The position numbers were made by a program, and so were the translations under genes. Under the pieces are notes generated by a model. The model searched no databases, was not told the origin of the DNA, and saw nothing but the letters and a program-made list of their open reading frames with translations. From Strigamia acuminata (Eukaryota; Arthropoda; Chilopoda; Geophilomorpha; Linotaeniidae), in contig OX442318.1 of NCBI GenBank assembly GCA_949358305.1, positions 10,150,517 to 10,214,516 of the forward strand: a DNA stretch of 64,000 nucleotides, in the 5' to 3' direction. Below are positions 31,663 to 42,340 of the stretch, piece by piece. Numbering within the stretch: position 1 is the first letter of the stretch; the number at the start of each line of letters is the position of its first letter.

Positions 31663-33890
31663 TTAGTGCTCTATAAATACACAATTTTCTAACTCTTCAA
31701 ATTCTTCAATTACTGACTGTATAATGGTATCCACATCTTTCTTTTCTAATATCGATTCATCTGCTGATACAGTCAACTGCAAGTTTCCATCGAAACTGGA
31801 GACCATAAACCCTAATCCTAGAAGGAAAAAATAAAATAAAAAATCCGAATTCAAGCAAAAAATTGAAATACAAATGCGATCGTAAAGTTGAAACACCAAG
31901 AAGCCAAACAATAAATTATTGGTGTTATATAGGGTGTCCCAAAAATAACGCAAGATTTGAATTAGCCGCAATTTGTGCAGTAAATTGTTGGCAACCCTGA
32001 AACAACAACGATTTGACAGCTGAAAGTTTAGGGTTTTATCTGCCGAAATTGGATTATATTGATGTGGCCAATATGTGGTTTCAACAAGACGGTGCCACAT
32101 GCCATATTGCCATATAACCATGGAAACAATTCAATTACTGCATGAGACATCACCGGTTTCGGTGATCAGAATTGGCCCCTTTTTCTTGCACCGTCTTGTT
32201 GAAACCACATATTGGCCACATCAATATAATCCAATTTCGGCAGATAAAACCCTAAACTTTCAGCTGTCAAATCGTTGTTGTTTCAGGGTTGCCAACAATT
32301 TACTGCACAAATGGCGGCTAATTCAAATCTTGCATTATTTTTGGGACACCCTTTACCTTGTTCGCACCAGAATGTTTGGGTTAGCCCAAAGTTTAAATCT
32401 AGTTCTGGTTGTTGGTGCGAACGCATCTAGCACAAAATTATCTTGTTTAAAAATTTTAAACTAGATAATTCTAATCCAGTTGTGTGAACTAGATAATTGC
32501 CAAACAACTAGATAACTGCCAAGGTCACTTCCCAAACTTTCTTGTGCGAACAAGGTATAAGCATACTTATTGCTTACAACTATAGTATAAACCTTTAGAC
32601 AATTTACGTACCCGATTTGTAAATATGTACCAGAAAAATATTAAAACTTAAAACTTTGTCCCCATTTATGCCGTAACACTGATTTTGTGGAAAGGAGACA
32701 TTACTTAGAACACAAGTTATATATGGAAAGTAGTAGCGTGTAATGCAAGCCGGAAGTCGATTTACCGTAAACTTAATCACAAAATAGTTAAAATCATCGA
32801 AGCGCAAAGTCTTAAATTTTCTTGTTTCTTGCCGAGTCCTTTCCAATCGCACCGAGGCAGTATTGCCGTTGACTGCAAGAGGGATGTATACAATAGAGAT
32901 ATTATTCCTGAAATTAACACCATCAGATGCACATTGTGTTGAAACTGGAACATAACAATGCACATTTCTTAATGGCATTGCCTTGTGCTTGGAGAAATAT
33001 TTTTTCAAAGCTCCAGCTATGCATGATAACATTACATCATTGATAGTTGCTCCGCTTGCTTTTGCCACTTTCTTAACTCGAGGCAGAGAGTACAATGTCA
33101 GTTGCCTAAGAAATCTCTTCCCAGTTTGTGGTGGACCGTGTAAAACATTGCAGTCTCTTGTAAAGACAGTGTCAAGAGAATGTTTGGCGAAATAAAACAA
33201 ACAAGTGAGAAAAGTTGACATTTTTTGAAAAGCCGGTTTTGGTTGTAGCGTTAAAAAAGTGTTGTATTTCTCATCGAGGATGCAATGACTTATCATTTGG
33301 ATCAAGTTGTAAGCATCGCCCAGGCAGTGATGAAATCTGAAGAAAATGACATAGCGAGGTTCGTTCCCAAAGGATTCTTCTAGTTGGAAGACTAATACCA
33401 ACCACGGTGACCTAGATTCGGATAACGGCTCGCTGCAAATTTCAGAACACAAGTCGTCGAGTTCGTTTTGATTTGAAGGCGGTTTGCAGTCGTACAGTCG
33501 GACGTGGTCGTCGATTGAGAAATTCTTGTCCAGTAACCAGTAGAAATATCCACATGAATGGACTATGTGTTTGCGAAGTTGGCTATGTTTGTATTGGCCG
33601 TTCTTCGTCGCACCGGTCCATTTATTCTCTATTGCGGTTTTAATTTGTTCGAAGTTAACAGTACCTTGAAAAGTCGTGCTGAGATTTACGACTGATATCG
33701 AAGCCTCCTTCATAACTAAAAACATACAATCAAAATTGTCGACGAGCTTGATCCGCTGTTTGTGCTTTATGCGTAAACACATTTTCAGCAATTGACTGAT
33801 CACTTCGAATAGGACCAGTAATGGAGCAAGAAATCCCCAGATACTTAGAAACAGCAGAAAATAAATAAGGTTTAGTTTAAACTCGGACAT
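31663..33890 (-). CDS. WS/DGAT-type O-acyltransferase, cluster member 1
   Basis: Exons (minus) 32612-33890 and 31663-31817, in frame, 477 aa. ATG 33890 is preferred over 33908 because MSEFKLN aligns with the starts of the two paralogues. The N-terminal ~35 residues are hydrophobic (membrane anchor). Residues 180-195 hold the acyl-CoA:alcohol transferase active-site motif as HHCLGDAY, whereas the family consensus HHxxxDG ends in Gly. Later family blocks are present: NDVMLSCIAGALKKYF, VPVSTQ, and the C-terminal GLGFMVSSFDGNLQLTVSAD. The family makes wax esters or triacylglycerol from acyl-CoA, probably in the ER membrane. The substrate cannot be deduced. The single intron holds a mariner-derived fold-back and another MITE. 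Whether the Gly to Ala change reduces activity is unknown. Confidence 0.85.
31931..32352. mobile_element. Mariner-derived fold-back element in the acyltransferase intron
   Basis: Two ~165-bp arms are nearly exact reverse complements, with outer ends AGGGTGTCCCAAAAATAA. The arm and loop include a frame reading DVANMWFQQDGATCHIAI, the block around the second catalytic Asp of mariner-type transposases, followed by a stop. It is therefore an inverted duplication of part of a transposase gene and is not autonomous. Confidence 0.85.
32355..32556. mobile_element. MITE with ACCTTGTTCGCACCAG ends
   Basis: ACCTTGTTCGCACCAGAATG at the left and its near-complement ending GTGCGAACAAGGT at the right, directly beside the fold-back. 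The internal sequence is also partly palindromic (tctagtt / aactaga). Confidence 0.75.
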
Positions 33891-34089
33891 TTTTATCCGA
33901 TCTAACAAACTATAGTAACCAAAGTAATTTGGTGAAAACTGATTTGGCTTTGTTCGATTGTGAATTGCTTGCAGATTTAGTGCAGCTCAATAACTGCAGA
34001 TCATGCAATAAAAATAGCAATAAAAGGCGACAGTATTCTGTCAATTCAGCATGGCTGGTGGGGCCCGTACAACTTTGGAAATATTTTTG

Positions 34090-34526
34090 ATATAACGAAT
34101 TATTTGTTATAACAAACAAGTTTCAGGTACACTATAATACCCATAAGCTCTCGTTACAACGAATTTTCAAAACTGATCGCATGACTCACAACTTCCGATG
34201 CCCATATTTAGAAAACAAAGGAAAATGAAAATGGCTGCCAAATGAAAGGCAATTTTGATTTACGACAAGCTGAACATTATTGATGCCATTGACAATGGCA
34301 AGAAGCCATCAATTGTAGCGGAGGAGTTTAATTTGTCCTGTTCTACAATTTCAACAATTTTAAGGAATCGGGATAAAATTAACATGAAACTTGCAAGTGG
34401 TAATCAAGGTTTACAAAAAAATAGTGTTAAAATTTTTATTTTTTCACCAATTCGTTTTAACGAATTCTCGTTATAACGAATCGATTTGTCTGGTCCCTTG
34501 CGATTCGTTATAAAGAGTTTCGACTG
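34090..34526 (+). pseudogene. Tigger/pogo transposase N-terminal fragment in a truncated element
   Basis: 34255-34400 reads ...YDKLNIIDAIDNGKKPSIVAEEF followed by NLSCSTISTILRNRDKI, the CENP-B/psq-type helix-turn-helix that starts Tigger/pogo transposases. The right end (AAGAGTTTCGACTG) matches the other Tigger-type copies in this window. The left end is truncated and no DDE domain is present. This copy identifies the parent of the TTATAACGA MITE family. Confidence 0.8.
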
Positions 34527-34843
34527 TATGAATTTCAGATTGGGCTTGGTTCGGTGACTGGACTGTGCGATCATGCCAAGACATTTGACTACACTTTCGT
34601 GCGACTGTAGTTGTGTGTGGCATTAAATTACACATCAGTGGCTTTGTGGTAAATTTCAGAGTTCTATTTTAAATTCGTCTTCAACAATCGTGGGGAAATA
34701 TGAAGGATTACTGGTAGTAATTGTTATATTCTTATATGTTTTCCTTTTTAATACCATATGCGCATTTATGTATCTTTTCGCCATGAGAGGGCAATTTTGA
34801 AATTAATGGATGTAACGGCTGGATTTATTCGATAACAACACAT
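34527..34843. other. No feature seen
   Basis: AT-rich, with only short random frames. Confidence 0.4.
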
Positions 34844-35268
34844 CTATACTCTGACCAACCCTAAGAAGAGGACCAGTTCCTATTGGTCGAGCCTGTTTAC
34901 TAGTGTAGGGCTACATAAAAGTAGGCCAAAATACAAACGCTCGAGTTACGGGAAGCCATTTTGTGTCCAGACATAACAATCGATCATAAATTTCAAAAAC
35001 AGCTGGATAAAGCAACCGATAAACTGAGCGAACTGAAGAATCATGAATTTTAAAAAAGTAAAGCTTAAAACATTGCTTCCAGACTTTTAAAAACATTTTA
35101 TTATTAAATATAAGTCAATTTACATCATTTTAAAAAACTAAAGTAATCAAACTAATTAAAACCATAACAAAACTACTTTTCTTGGTAGAAGTATACATGC
35201 AACAGTTAGGAGTAAGCAGGCTTGACCAATAGGAACTGGTCCCCTTCTTAGGGTTGGTCAGAGTATAG
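34844..35268. mobile_element. MITE with ~50-bp inverted ends (CTATACTCTGACCAACCC)
   Basis: The left CTATACTCTGACCAACCCTA and right TAGGGTTGGTCAGAGTATAG are exact complements and continue inward through GGACCAGTTCCTATTGGTC. No coding. Confidence 0.9.
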
Positions 35269-35510
35269 CTACCACAACAATTATTCTTAAAACCAACTCC
35301 CCAAATGCATTTTTTATTTCAACGTAGACCTTCTTTACACCAAGGTTTTGGATCTCATCCGAAGTTGCGGATATAGATTCATGATTGGTGTGAACACTAA
35401 TCTCTGTACACGGATCTAGATCCATGTGCCATTCAACTACGTTCGTCAATCGAGTTCCCACAACTCGGTTTGGCGATTGAAATCGGATTGGAAACAGACT
35501 GTGTTAGCGA

Positions 35511-35665
35511 CAGTGCTGGACTGGCCCGGCGGGCTACCGGGAGTTTCCCGGTGGCCCGTGGCCGCTGTGGCCTGTCGCAGCCCGCTGTGGCTGTTCCCGA
35601 CTTCATTAATTGTGGCCCGGACACCCAGATTTCCCGGCCATAAATTTGTTCCCAGTCCAGCCCTG
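35511..35665. mobile_element. Dispersed CAGTGCTGGACTGG element, copy 3
   Basis: CAGTGCTGGACTGGCCCGG at the left and CCAGTCCAGCCCTG at the right, with an internal GGTGGCCCGTGGCC core. GC-rich. Confidence 0.7.
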
Positions 35666-35963
35666 GTTAGCGAGGTGTTCCTAAAACCTGTTGCTACTAA
35701 AACCCGGTTTTGTTTGATTGAATCAACTTTTTGGTGTGAACACAACATAATCCGGGTGAATATTGGATCTGATCGGGTGGATCAGATCCAGCCAAACTAC
35801 ATCCGTTGGTGTAAACAAGGTATTACGCTTAGTGTGCGATTTAAAAGTTACAACTATAACGGCTGTTGTCGTCGTGATTCCGCCTAGCGGACTTAAAATG
35901 CAAAATACATGTAAATAACTAACAAACTGAAAATACAGAAAAATTCAAACTATTCCGAAAGCT

Positions 35964-36370
35964 AGGTTCACACTTGTGTCTACACTAGGGGTGACGCAAC
36001 GCAAGGAAAAATTAGTCAAACGCATTGCAGAGTCTGTTCACACTGTGTGAACAGAGCTGAAACAATTGATGTTGCGTCTGGCCAATCAGATAGTTTCAAT
36101 GAAACCTGGAATTGGATTGGATCTAGTTCTAAAACTAGTTACAGAATCTGAAAATGGCGGCCTGTTTGCATGTGGCAAAGTCTCGCCAACCAGACGTGAA
36201 TCGACGAGAGTTGATTGGTTGGCCGCAAGACCTTTCCTTGAGTTGCGTCACTTGCGTCAACTTGGAGTTGATCAGGAATTGGCGTCAACGTCAAGAATTT
36301 TTGGACGCAAGGAGCTTGCGTTGCGTCAGTTTTCTTGCGTTGCGTCTAGTGTGAATACAAGTGCGAACCT
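35964..36370. mobile_element. MITE with GACGCAACGCAA ends, copy 1 (uninterrupted)
   Basis: Left AGGTTCACACTTGTGTCTAC...GACGCAACGCAAGG, right complement CTTGCGTTGCGTCTAGTGTG...AAGTGCGAACCT. A second copy at 41150-41805 carries a nested insertion. Confidence 0.85.
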
Positions 36371-36458
36371 CGTAGCTTTACACCCTAAATTAAAACACAA
36401 AACGTTCAAAATGGCGTCCGGATTAAAATTCCTTTCATATTCTGCGCATTTGCAAGGA

Positions 36459-38992
36459 TCATCCATGGTAGCACTTTTCTAATTCTTCAAACTCGTTACA
36501 GAACGATGTTATAATAGCGTCGGCATCTTTCTTATCGGCGACTGCGCTGTCAACCGACACCGAGAGCTGCATGTTTCCATCCAAACTTGAAACAGCAAAT
36601 CCCATACCTAGAAATAATTACAAAACAAACGATTCATTAATTTCACAACAATATGCAAATGGTTTTACCAATTTTGAGGTTGTGCACAGGAATAATATGA
36701 CAATGCAACAGCTCATCTCCAAAGACATTCACGGCCCGACTCTGCAGCAAAGGGACGTTAGTAATAATGCAAGTCATGTCATTCAGCAGCGGTATAATGT
36801 GTTTCGTTATCACAGCGGGCAATCGATTAAAAACAACTTTCCCCACAAAATAGTGATAAATAAAGAACGGCAATTTCTTATTTTTGTTTATGATTTGTTG
36901 CGTGCTTCTTAACCGCTCCACCGCGGTGTTATCGCTCAACGCAAGAGGCAAAACCAAAACCGATATGCGATTCTTAAAATCGACTTCTTCCTTCGCACTT
37001 TGCAACGTAACTGGAATAATACAGTGCACGTTTCCCAACGGCAGCGCATTTTTGTCCACAAAATATCTCTTCAAGGCGCCAGCTGCGCAAGACACCATGA
37101 CGTCATTGATGGTCGTTCCGGCCGCCTTTGACAATTTCTTAACTCGAGGTAAAGGACACAACACCATCAGTCTCACAGACCTCTTGGACGTTTGTTCCGG
37201 ACCGTGCAAAGAATTAAAGTCTCTGTTCAGAAAAGTATTGAGCAAATATGTCGCGCTCAACTCTAACCGTCGCTAACTCGTGGGTTGATTACTTAATTCG
37301 ACTAACTCACTACCGCTTTGCTCAAGCGGTTTACCCAAAGAAATGATTACACAGATATAAAAGGTAAAATATAATATAGATTTATTCTGTGGGACAATGT
37401 ACAGATATATCTTATATATATATATATATAAAAGGTAGGTAAAAGGTAAATCGGAATGGGTGAAGGGAAATGGAAAGGTAAAGGTATGATGAAAGCTGGC
37501 TGGAATCGGCGAGGTCGTCTGTTGTCTCGGTCGTGTCCAAGATGGCGTCCTCGTTGTGGCAACGTGGTGTCGTCTTGGGCCGGCGTGGCAATATGGCGTC
37601 CTCGGCTCGTCTCTGGCTGGTCCTTCGGGCTCACGCTGGTCGGGCGCGAGTGAATGCTTAGTTAAAAGGCTTACTTCGGGCTGTTGTCTAGGTTTTTGTG
37701 TGGTGTCCGGCGATCACACAGCGGCGGACTCTTCTGGCTCCCGGCGGTCACACAGCGGCGGGAACGCTCGTCGTGGTTTTACTGCAGTTTAGGCTTGTGC
37801 GACCGTTTGTCTGCACAACTCGCTAAACTGGAGTGGTTTTTACTATTTCTAGCTGGTGTGCTAAAATAGTGTGGTAATCTTATCTCGCAGGTTACTCTGC
37901 GGAGTTTGACACTGACCAAACGTACTCACGGTAAATTGTCCTTTGTCCTTGGTCAATCCCAGTATATTTACTTGGGCCTGATCTTGTAGGACGACGGGTT
38001 TTACGTGTGTTTCTCGTTTGATGGTTGTGTTGGTTCTGCCCGCTCAGTGCAAGGCACATTCCTTTGCACAAAGCGGGGTTGACAGGTGACCGGAATCACC
38101 CAATGGTGGGGTGGACGAGCCATCCCCACTCCCTCAGGGCAGACGCCTGTCCATTGACTAGATGTCAATGCACTGAGGGAAGGGAGACGCGCTTGCGGCT
38201 CCCCTTACACCCGAAACGAGGTCACGAGAGAAACTCTTCGTTGACCCCGGTCCAGTCGGGTCACAACAAATATTGTGGAAAGTAGAAGAGAGTCGCGAAT
38301 AAGTTGGCGAGTAATTTTGTGCGTGGAATTTTGTTTTGTGATTTGTTCGTCAAAAAATGACAACTTTTTTCTTCCAGGAAGCAACGACTGAAGATGCGGT
38401 TCAGGTTGTACCCGTCGCCTAAACAATGATGGAATTTGAAGTAAATGACGTAGCGAGGTCCGTCACCGAAGGATTTGTCCAATGGGAAGAGTAATATCAA
38501 CCACGGCGATCTGCTTTCGGATAATGGTTGACTGCAGATTTGGGAACACAGCTCGTCGAGTTCGTTTTCGTTTCTCGGCGGTTTGCAATCGTAGCGTTGA
38601 ACGTGGTTGTCGATCGAGAAATTCTTGTCCAGTAACCAGTAGAAATATCCGCAAGAATCGCCAATGTGTTGGCGAAGACGAGGATGTTTGTATTGGTCGT
38701 TTTTCCTCACGGATGTCAATTTATCCTCGACCGTGCTTTTGATTTGTTGGAGGTCAACGGCGCCTTGGAATATCATGCAGGAATTGATCACCGATATGGA
38801 ATTGATGTCCTTCCGAACTAAGAAGGTTGAATCGACATTGGCGACAAGCTTGATCCACTGTCTGTGTTTTATGCACAAAAATGCTTTGAGTAATTGAGTG
38901 AAAACTTCACAGATGCACAGTGTGGGAAGAAGCAAGACGGAAGCAATTGCGAACAGCAAGCAGGAACAAAATGCCAGTAGAAAGTCGGCCAT
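36459..38992 (-). pseudogene. WS/DGAT-type O-acyltransferase, cluster member 2, split by an LTR element
   Basis: Host coding sequence on minus: 38269-38992, then the LTR insertion at 37249-38268, then 36669-37248, an intron, and last exon 36459-36607. Both flanking segments are fully open. The frame runs FYFPQY up to the insertion and resumes LLNTFLNRDF after it, matching the paralogue spacing, so the insertion is the only lesion I see. The active-site motif is canonical (FHHCLGDGYN). N-terminal hydrophobic anchor, NDVMVSCAAGALKRYF block and the C-terminal GMGFAVSSLDGNMQLSVSVD are all present. If the insertion is fixed, the gene is null or truncated after about residue 240. It could be polymorphic. 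Confidence 0.85.
37249..38268 (-). mobile_element. LTR insertion (~1.02 kb, probable solo LTR)
   Basis: On the minus strand it begins TGTTGTGACCCGACTGG and ends GAGCGCGACA, the TG...CA ends of LTRs. It is flanked by AATA on both sides (37245-37248 and 38269-38272), a 4-bp target duplication extendable to 5 bp. An AATAAA near the downstream end in minus orientation fits the R region. It is GC-richer than the surrounding non-coding DNA. No gag/pol, primer-binding site or second LTR is visible, so a solo LTR or TRIM is likely. Confidence 0.8.
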
Positions 38993-39210
38993 TTTTTTTA
39001 AGAAATTAGTTGAATGCGTTCAGTTGAGTGCGATAGACGGATGAATACTTTGAAAGGTGATGCCTAAATGAATGTTAGACACGATTTTGTTTAGAAATGA
39101 CTATTTTTAACGTCTAAATTGAGTTTTACGTACCGTGGCTGCCCTCTGTGGTTGTGTGTCTGCAGTCTAAATATAGAAGAATGGGCCTGCAACCAAAATA
39201 GTGATTTGAA

Positions 39211-39450
39211 ATGCGACCGAGTGAAATGCTGACCTCGTCTGATACACTGACCCAACCTAAGGTTGATGGTATAAAGTCAGGGCTACTTTCCTATCTTATT
39301 CTCGACCGGCTAATGTTACTATCAATTTATCTTCACTTTTGTAGGCGGTTAAAAAAAGTGTTACGACAACCGTTGGAAAAATTAGATTGGAGACTCGTGA
39401 TTAGATATGCTATCCTTGGATGTTGTTTCTTATTTATCTATTGGCATTAA
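39211..39450 (+). CDS. Small hypothetical ORF with C-terminal hydrophobic segment (79 aa)
   Basis: Open from ATG 39211 to TAA. The second half (LEKLDWRLVIRYAILGCCFLFIYWH) has a basic-then-hydrophobic pattern of a tail anchor. No homologue is recognised and no splice context was established. It may be a chance ORF or a gene fragment. Confidence 0.2.
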   Translation: MRPSEMLTSSDTLTQPKVDGIKSGLLSYLILDRLMLLSIYLHFCRRLKKVLRQPLEKLDWRLVIRYAILGCCFLFIYWH

Positions 39451-39519
39451 ATGCTCGCCTAAGTTTCAGACAAATGAGAAGGACTTAATTATTAATGTAA
39501 CGTGTAACATGGCCGTAAC

Positions 39520-39720
39520 AAATTCCCAAACCCCCACCCTCCTAATTACATAATAAAACTGAAATCACCCCCCCCCCCAAAAAAAAATATTTTTTTTTTC
39601 AAAAGTCAGTCTCAAAGATGCGTATATTTTCAATTTTTATTGAGAACCCCCCCCCCCCCTCTCTTAATAATGACCAGTAACAAAATTTAAACCCCCCTTC
39701 CTTGGAGCATTACGTAATTT
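39520..39720. other. Low-complexity C- and A-runs
   Basis: Homopolymer tracts of C (up to ~12) and A/T separated by AT-rich sequence. No gene. Confidence 0.7.
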
Positions 39721-39888
39721 ATGGATGGCCCCAATTTTAAAATTAGAAAGTTGTAAATTTTGAAATTCAAATTATTTCAATAGTACAGAAGCATTGCAAC
39801 CATTACTGAGATCCCAAATTCAAATACTAAATTCTATTTTTCAATTCAATTCAAACGAAATTTCTCGTTTATTTCTAACTTTCAATTA

Positions 39889-40284
39889 CAGTTAAAACTC
39901 TTTATAACGAATCGCGATATAACGAATTATCGATATAACGAAATGTTAAAAAATGACTTGGTTGGCGAGCCATAGAACACCATGTTAAATATTTTCAATA
40001 TAACGAATTTCAATATAACGAATTTTTCATTATAACGAACAAGTTTTTATTTATACTTTAATACCCACAAGCCCTTGTTATAACAAAATTTCAAAACTGA
40101 TCACACGACTCACAACACCCAATGCCCATATTTAGAAAATAAAGGAAAATGAAAAAAATAAATAATGTTGTTTATGAATTTATGATGAAATTTAATTTTT
40201 TTCAGCTAATTCGTTTAACGATCTATCGTTATAAAGAATTGATTTTCCGGGACCCTTGCGATTCATTATAAAAAGTTTCGACTG
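39889..40284. mobile_element. Tigger/pogo-type element, internally deleted
   Basis: Ends CAGTTAAAACTCTTTATAAC and TTATAAAAAGTTTCGACTG. The left internal region matches 34090-34240 (CCCATATTTAGAAAA etc.), but the transposase start is missing, as expected for a deletion derivative. Confidence 0.8.
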
Positions 40285-40439
40285 TATTTTGTTTTTTCTT
40301 ATTACTTAAACCACATTTCAAAATTGCAACATTGGTTTCACAATCAAGCACTTCGGGCTTGATAATTTATCGCATCCCGTGGACATCAAAGATCACCGCT
40401 CATTGTATCGGATTAAAATCTTGACCCTCCCCGGAACTT

Positions 40440-40640
40440 ATTGTGCCTAAATGACCTTTCTGTCCTCGCACACGCCACCCAGCACACCACATCGCACAAT
40501 ACTACAACTCGAACATCGAATCGCGCATATCCCGACACCACAAGTTTGATATTGGAGAACATCAATCCCCCTACCTATCCGGGTCCTTTCCCTTTCGTTG
40601 TGTGAGCTTTGGAACAACTTACCCTCAGACATCTAGGAAG
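40440..40640 (+). pseudogene. Degenerate LINE 3'-end coding fragment
   Basis: The frame near 40595-40635 reads SLSLCELWNNLPSDI, resembling the conserved R..LWNSLP end of LINE reverse-transcriptase proteins. The frames upstream are broken. No other LINE domain was found. Confidence 0.35.
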
Positions 40641-40654
40641 TAAGGAAGTAAGTA

Positions 40655-40735
40655 TTCCTCTGCATTGTGGGAAAAAGAGCAGTACGTTGCATTGTGGGAA
40701 AAAGAGCAGTACGTTGCATTGTGGGAAGAAGAACA
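40655..40735. repeat. 27-bp triplication (TGTGGGAAAAAGAGCAGTAC)
   Basis: Three near-identical units of TGTGGGAAAAAGAGCAGTAC + GTTGCAT. Confidence 0.85.
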
Positions 40736-41149
40736 ACATTTGGTGATTTGGTCTGACCCGATGACAACGGCAACGACAACCATTGGGTGGTATATTTAGA
40801 ATTAATCTTCAGCCATCCAATCGTTTCTATAATCAAAACCAACATAATGTTGGCCTATTTCCCAATTGGTTGAGCTGGATCACTGGTGTAGTGGCACAAA
40901 AAATTAGCCCATAACACCATAATTGTAATGTAACTAGGCAAAAGAACCAATATAAAAGCAAACCTTTGTTTACCTGCCAAAACAAACCAATAAACTATAC
41001 TAACATTTTTTGATTGAATAAAAACAAACAAGACAGCAGAATTACAAATTAAATAAAATTAATTAATTCATTCATTCATTCCAATTAAATTTTTACACTG
41101 GAATTCAACAGAACTACTTTTCCACCTAGTAGACCACAGTCCACAGTTA

Positions 41150-41805
41150 AGGTGGGTTCTCACTTGTGTTCACACTAGGGGCGACGCAACGCAACGCAAC
41201 GCAAGGAAAAATTAGTCAAACGCATTGCAGAGTCTGTTCACACTGTAGGGCACGTGTGAACAGAGCTGCAACAATTGATGCTGCGTCTGGCCAATCGGAT
41301 GGTTTTAATGAAACCTGGAATTGGATCTAGTTCTAGAACTATACTCTTGTTCGACTCAAGAGTATACCCTTCTCCCATTGGCCGAGCCGCATTACTCCTA
41401 ACTCCAGTCTGTATTACCATAGAGTAAAGAATCTATGGTATTACTACCACTAGGAGAAGTAGTTCTTATTTTTATTATGATTATTACTACATTTTTGGAT
41501 CACTACACCATCGGCCAATGGGAGAAGAGTATACTCTTGAATAGAACAAGAGTATAGTTGCAGAATCCAAAAATGGCGGCCTGTTTGCATGTGAAAGTCT
41601 CACCAACCAAACATGAATCGACGAGAGTTGAAGTCGATCGTGATTGGTTGGCCGCAAGACCTTTCCTTGCGTTGCGTCGCTTACTTCAACTCGGAGTTGA
41701 AGCAGGAATTGGCGTCAACGTCAAGAATTTTTGGACGCAAGCAGCTTGCGTTGCGTCAGTTTTCTTGCGTTGCGTCTAGTGTGAACACAAGTGTGAACTC
41801 ACCTT
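41150..41805. mobile_element. GACGCAACGCAA MITE, copy 2, with a nested MITE at 41338-41558
   Basis: Outer ends match 35964-36370. At 41338-41558 a second element begins ACTATACTCTTGTTC, has inner TTCTCCCATTGGCCGA / TCGGCCAATGGGAGAA, and ends GAACAAGAGTATAGT. The uninterrupted copy 1 shows the empty target (TCTAAAACTAGTTACAGAA). Confidence 0.85.
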
Positions 41806-41869
41806 TTGGCGTAAACCGGCTGAAATAGGCTTACGTTGTGTTGGTTTTGAGTATAGGTGAGAATTTCAC

Positions 41870-42340
41870 TTTTACAAGAAAAATTGAGAATTTTACAAGA
41901 AAGATTGGGAATTTTACAAGAAAGATTGGGAATTTCACAAGAAAGATTGGGAATTTTACAAGAAAAATTGGGAATTTTACAAGAAAAATTGGGAATTTTA
42001 CAAGAAAAATTGGGAATTTTACAAGAAAAATTGGGAATTTTACAAGAAAAATTGGGAATTTTACAAGAAAAATTGGGAATTTTACAAGAAAAATTGGGAA
42101 TTTTACAAGAAAAATTGGGAATTTTACAAGAAAAATTGGGAATTTTACAAGAAAAATTGGGAATTTTACAAGAAAAATTGGGAATTTTACAAGAAAAATT
42201 GGGAATTTTACAAGAAAAATTGGGAATTTTACAAGAAAAATTGGGAATTTTACAAGAAAAATTGGGAATTTTACAAGAAAAATTGGGAATTTTACAAGAA
42301 AAATTGGGAATTTTACAAGAAAAATTGGGAATTTTGATAA
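41870..42340. repeat. 21-bp minisatellite, ~22 units
   Basis: GGGAATTTTACAAGAAAAATT repeated almost without change. As 21 is divisible by 3, several frames on both strands are open for about 170-200 codons (for example NFTRKIG repeats). These are repeat artefacts, not genes. Confidence 0.95.

Noticed and set aside
37347-38285. Small ORFs inside the LTR element
   Set aside because: Short, Arg/Pro/Ser-rich frames in GC-rich LTR sequence with no gag or pol similarity.
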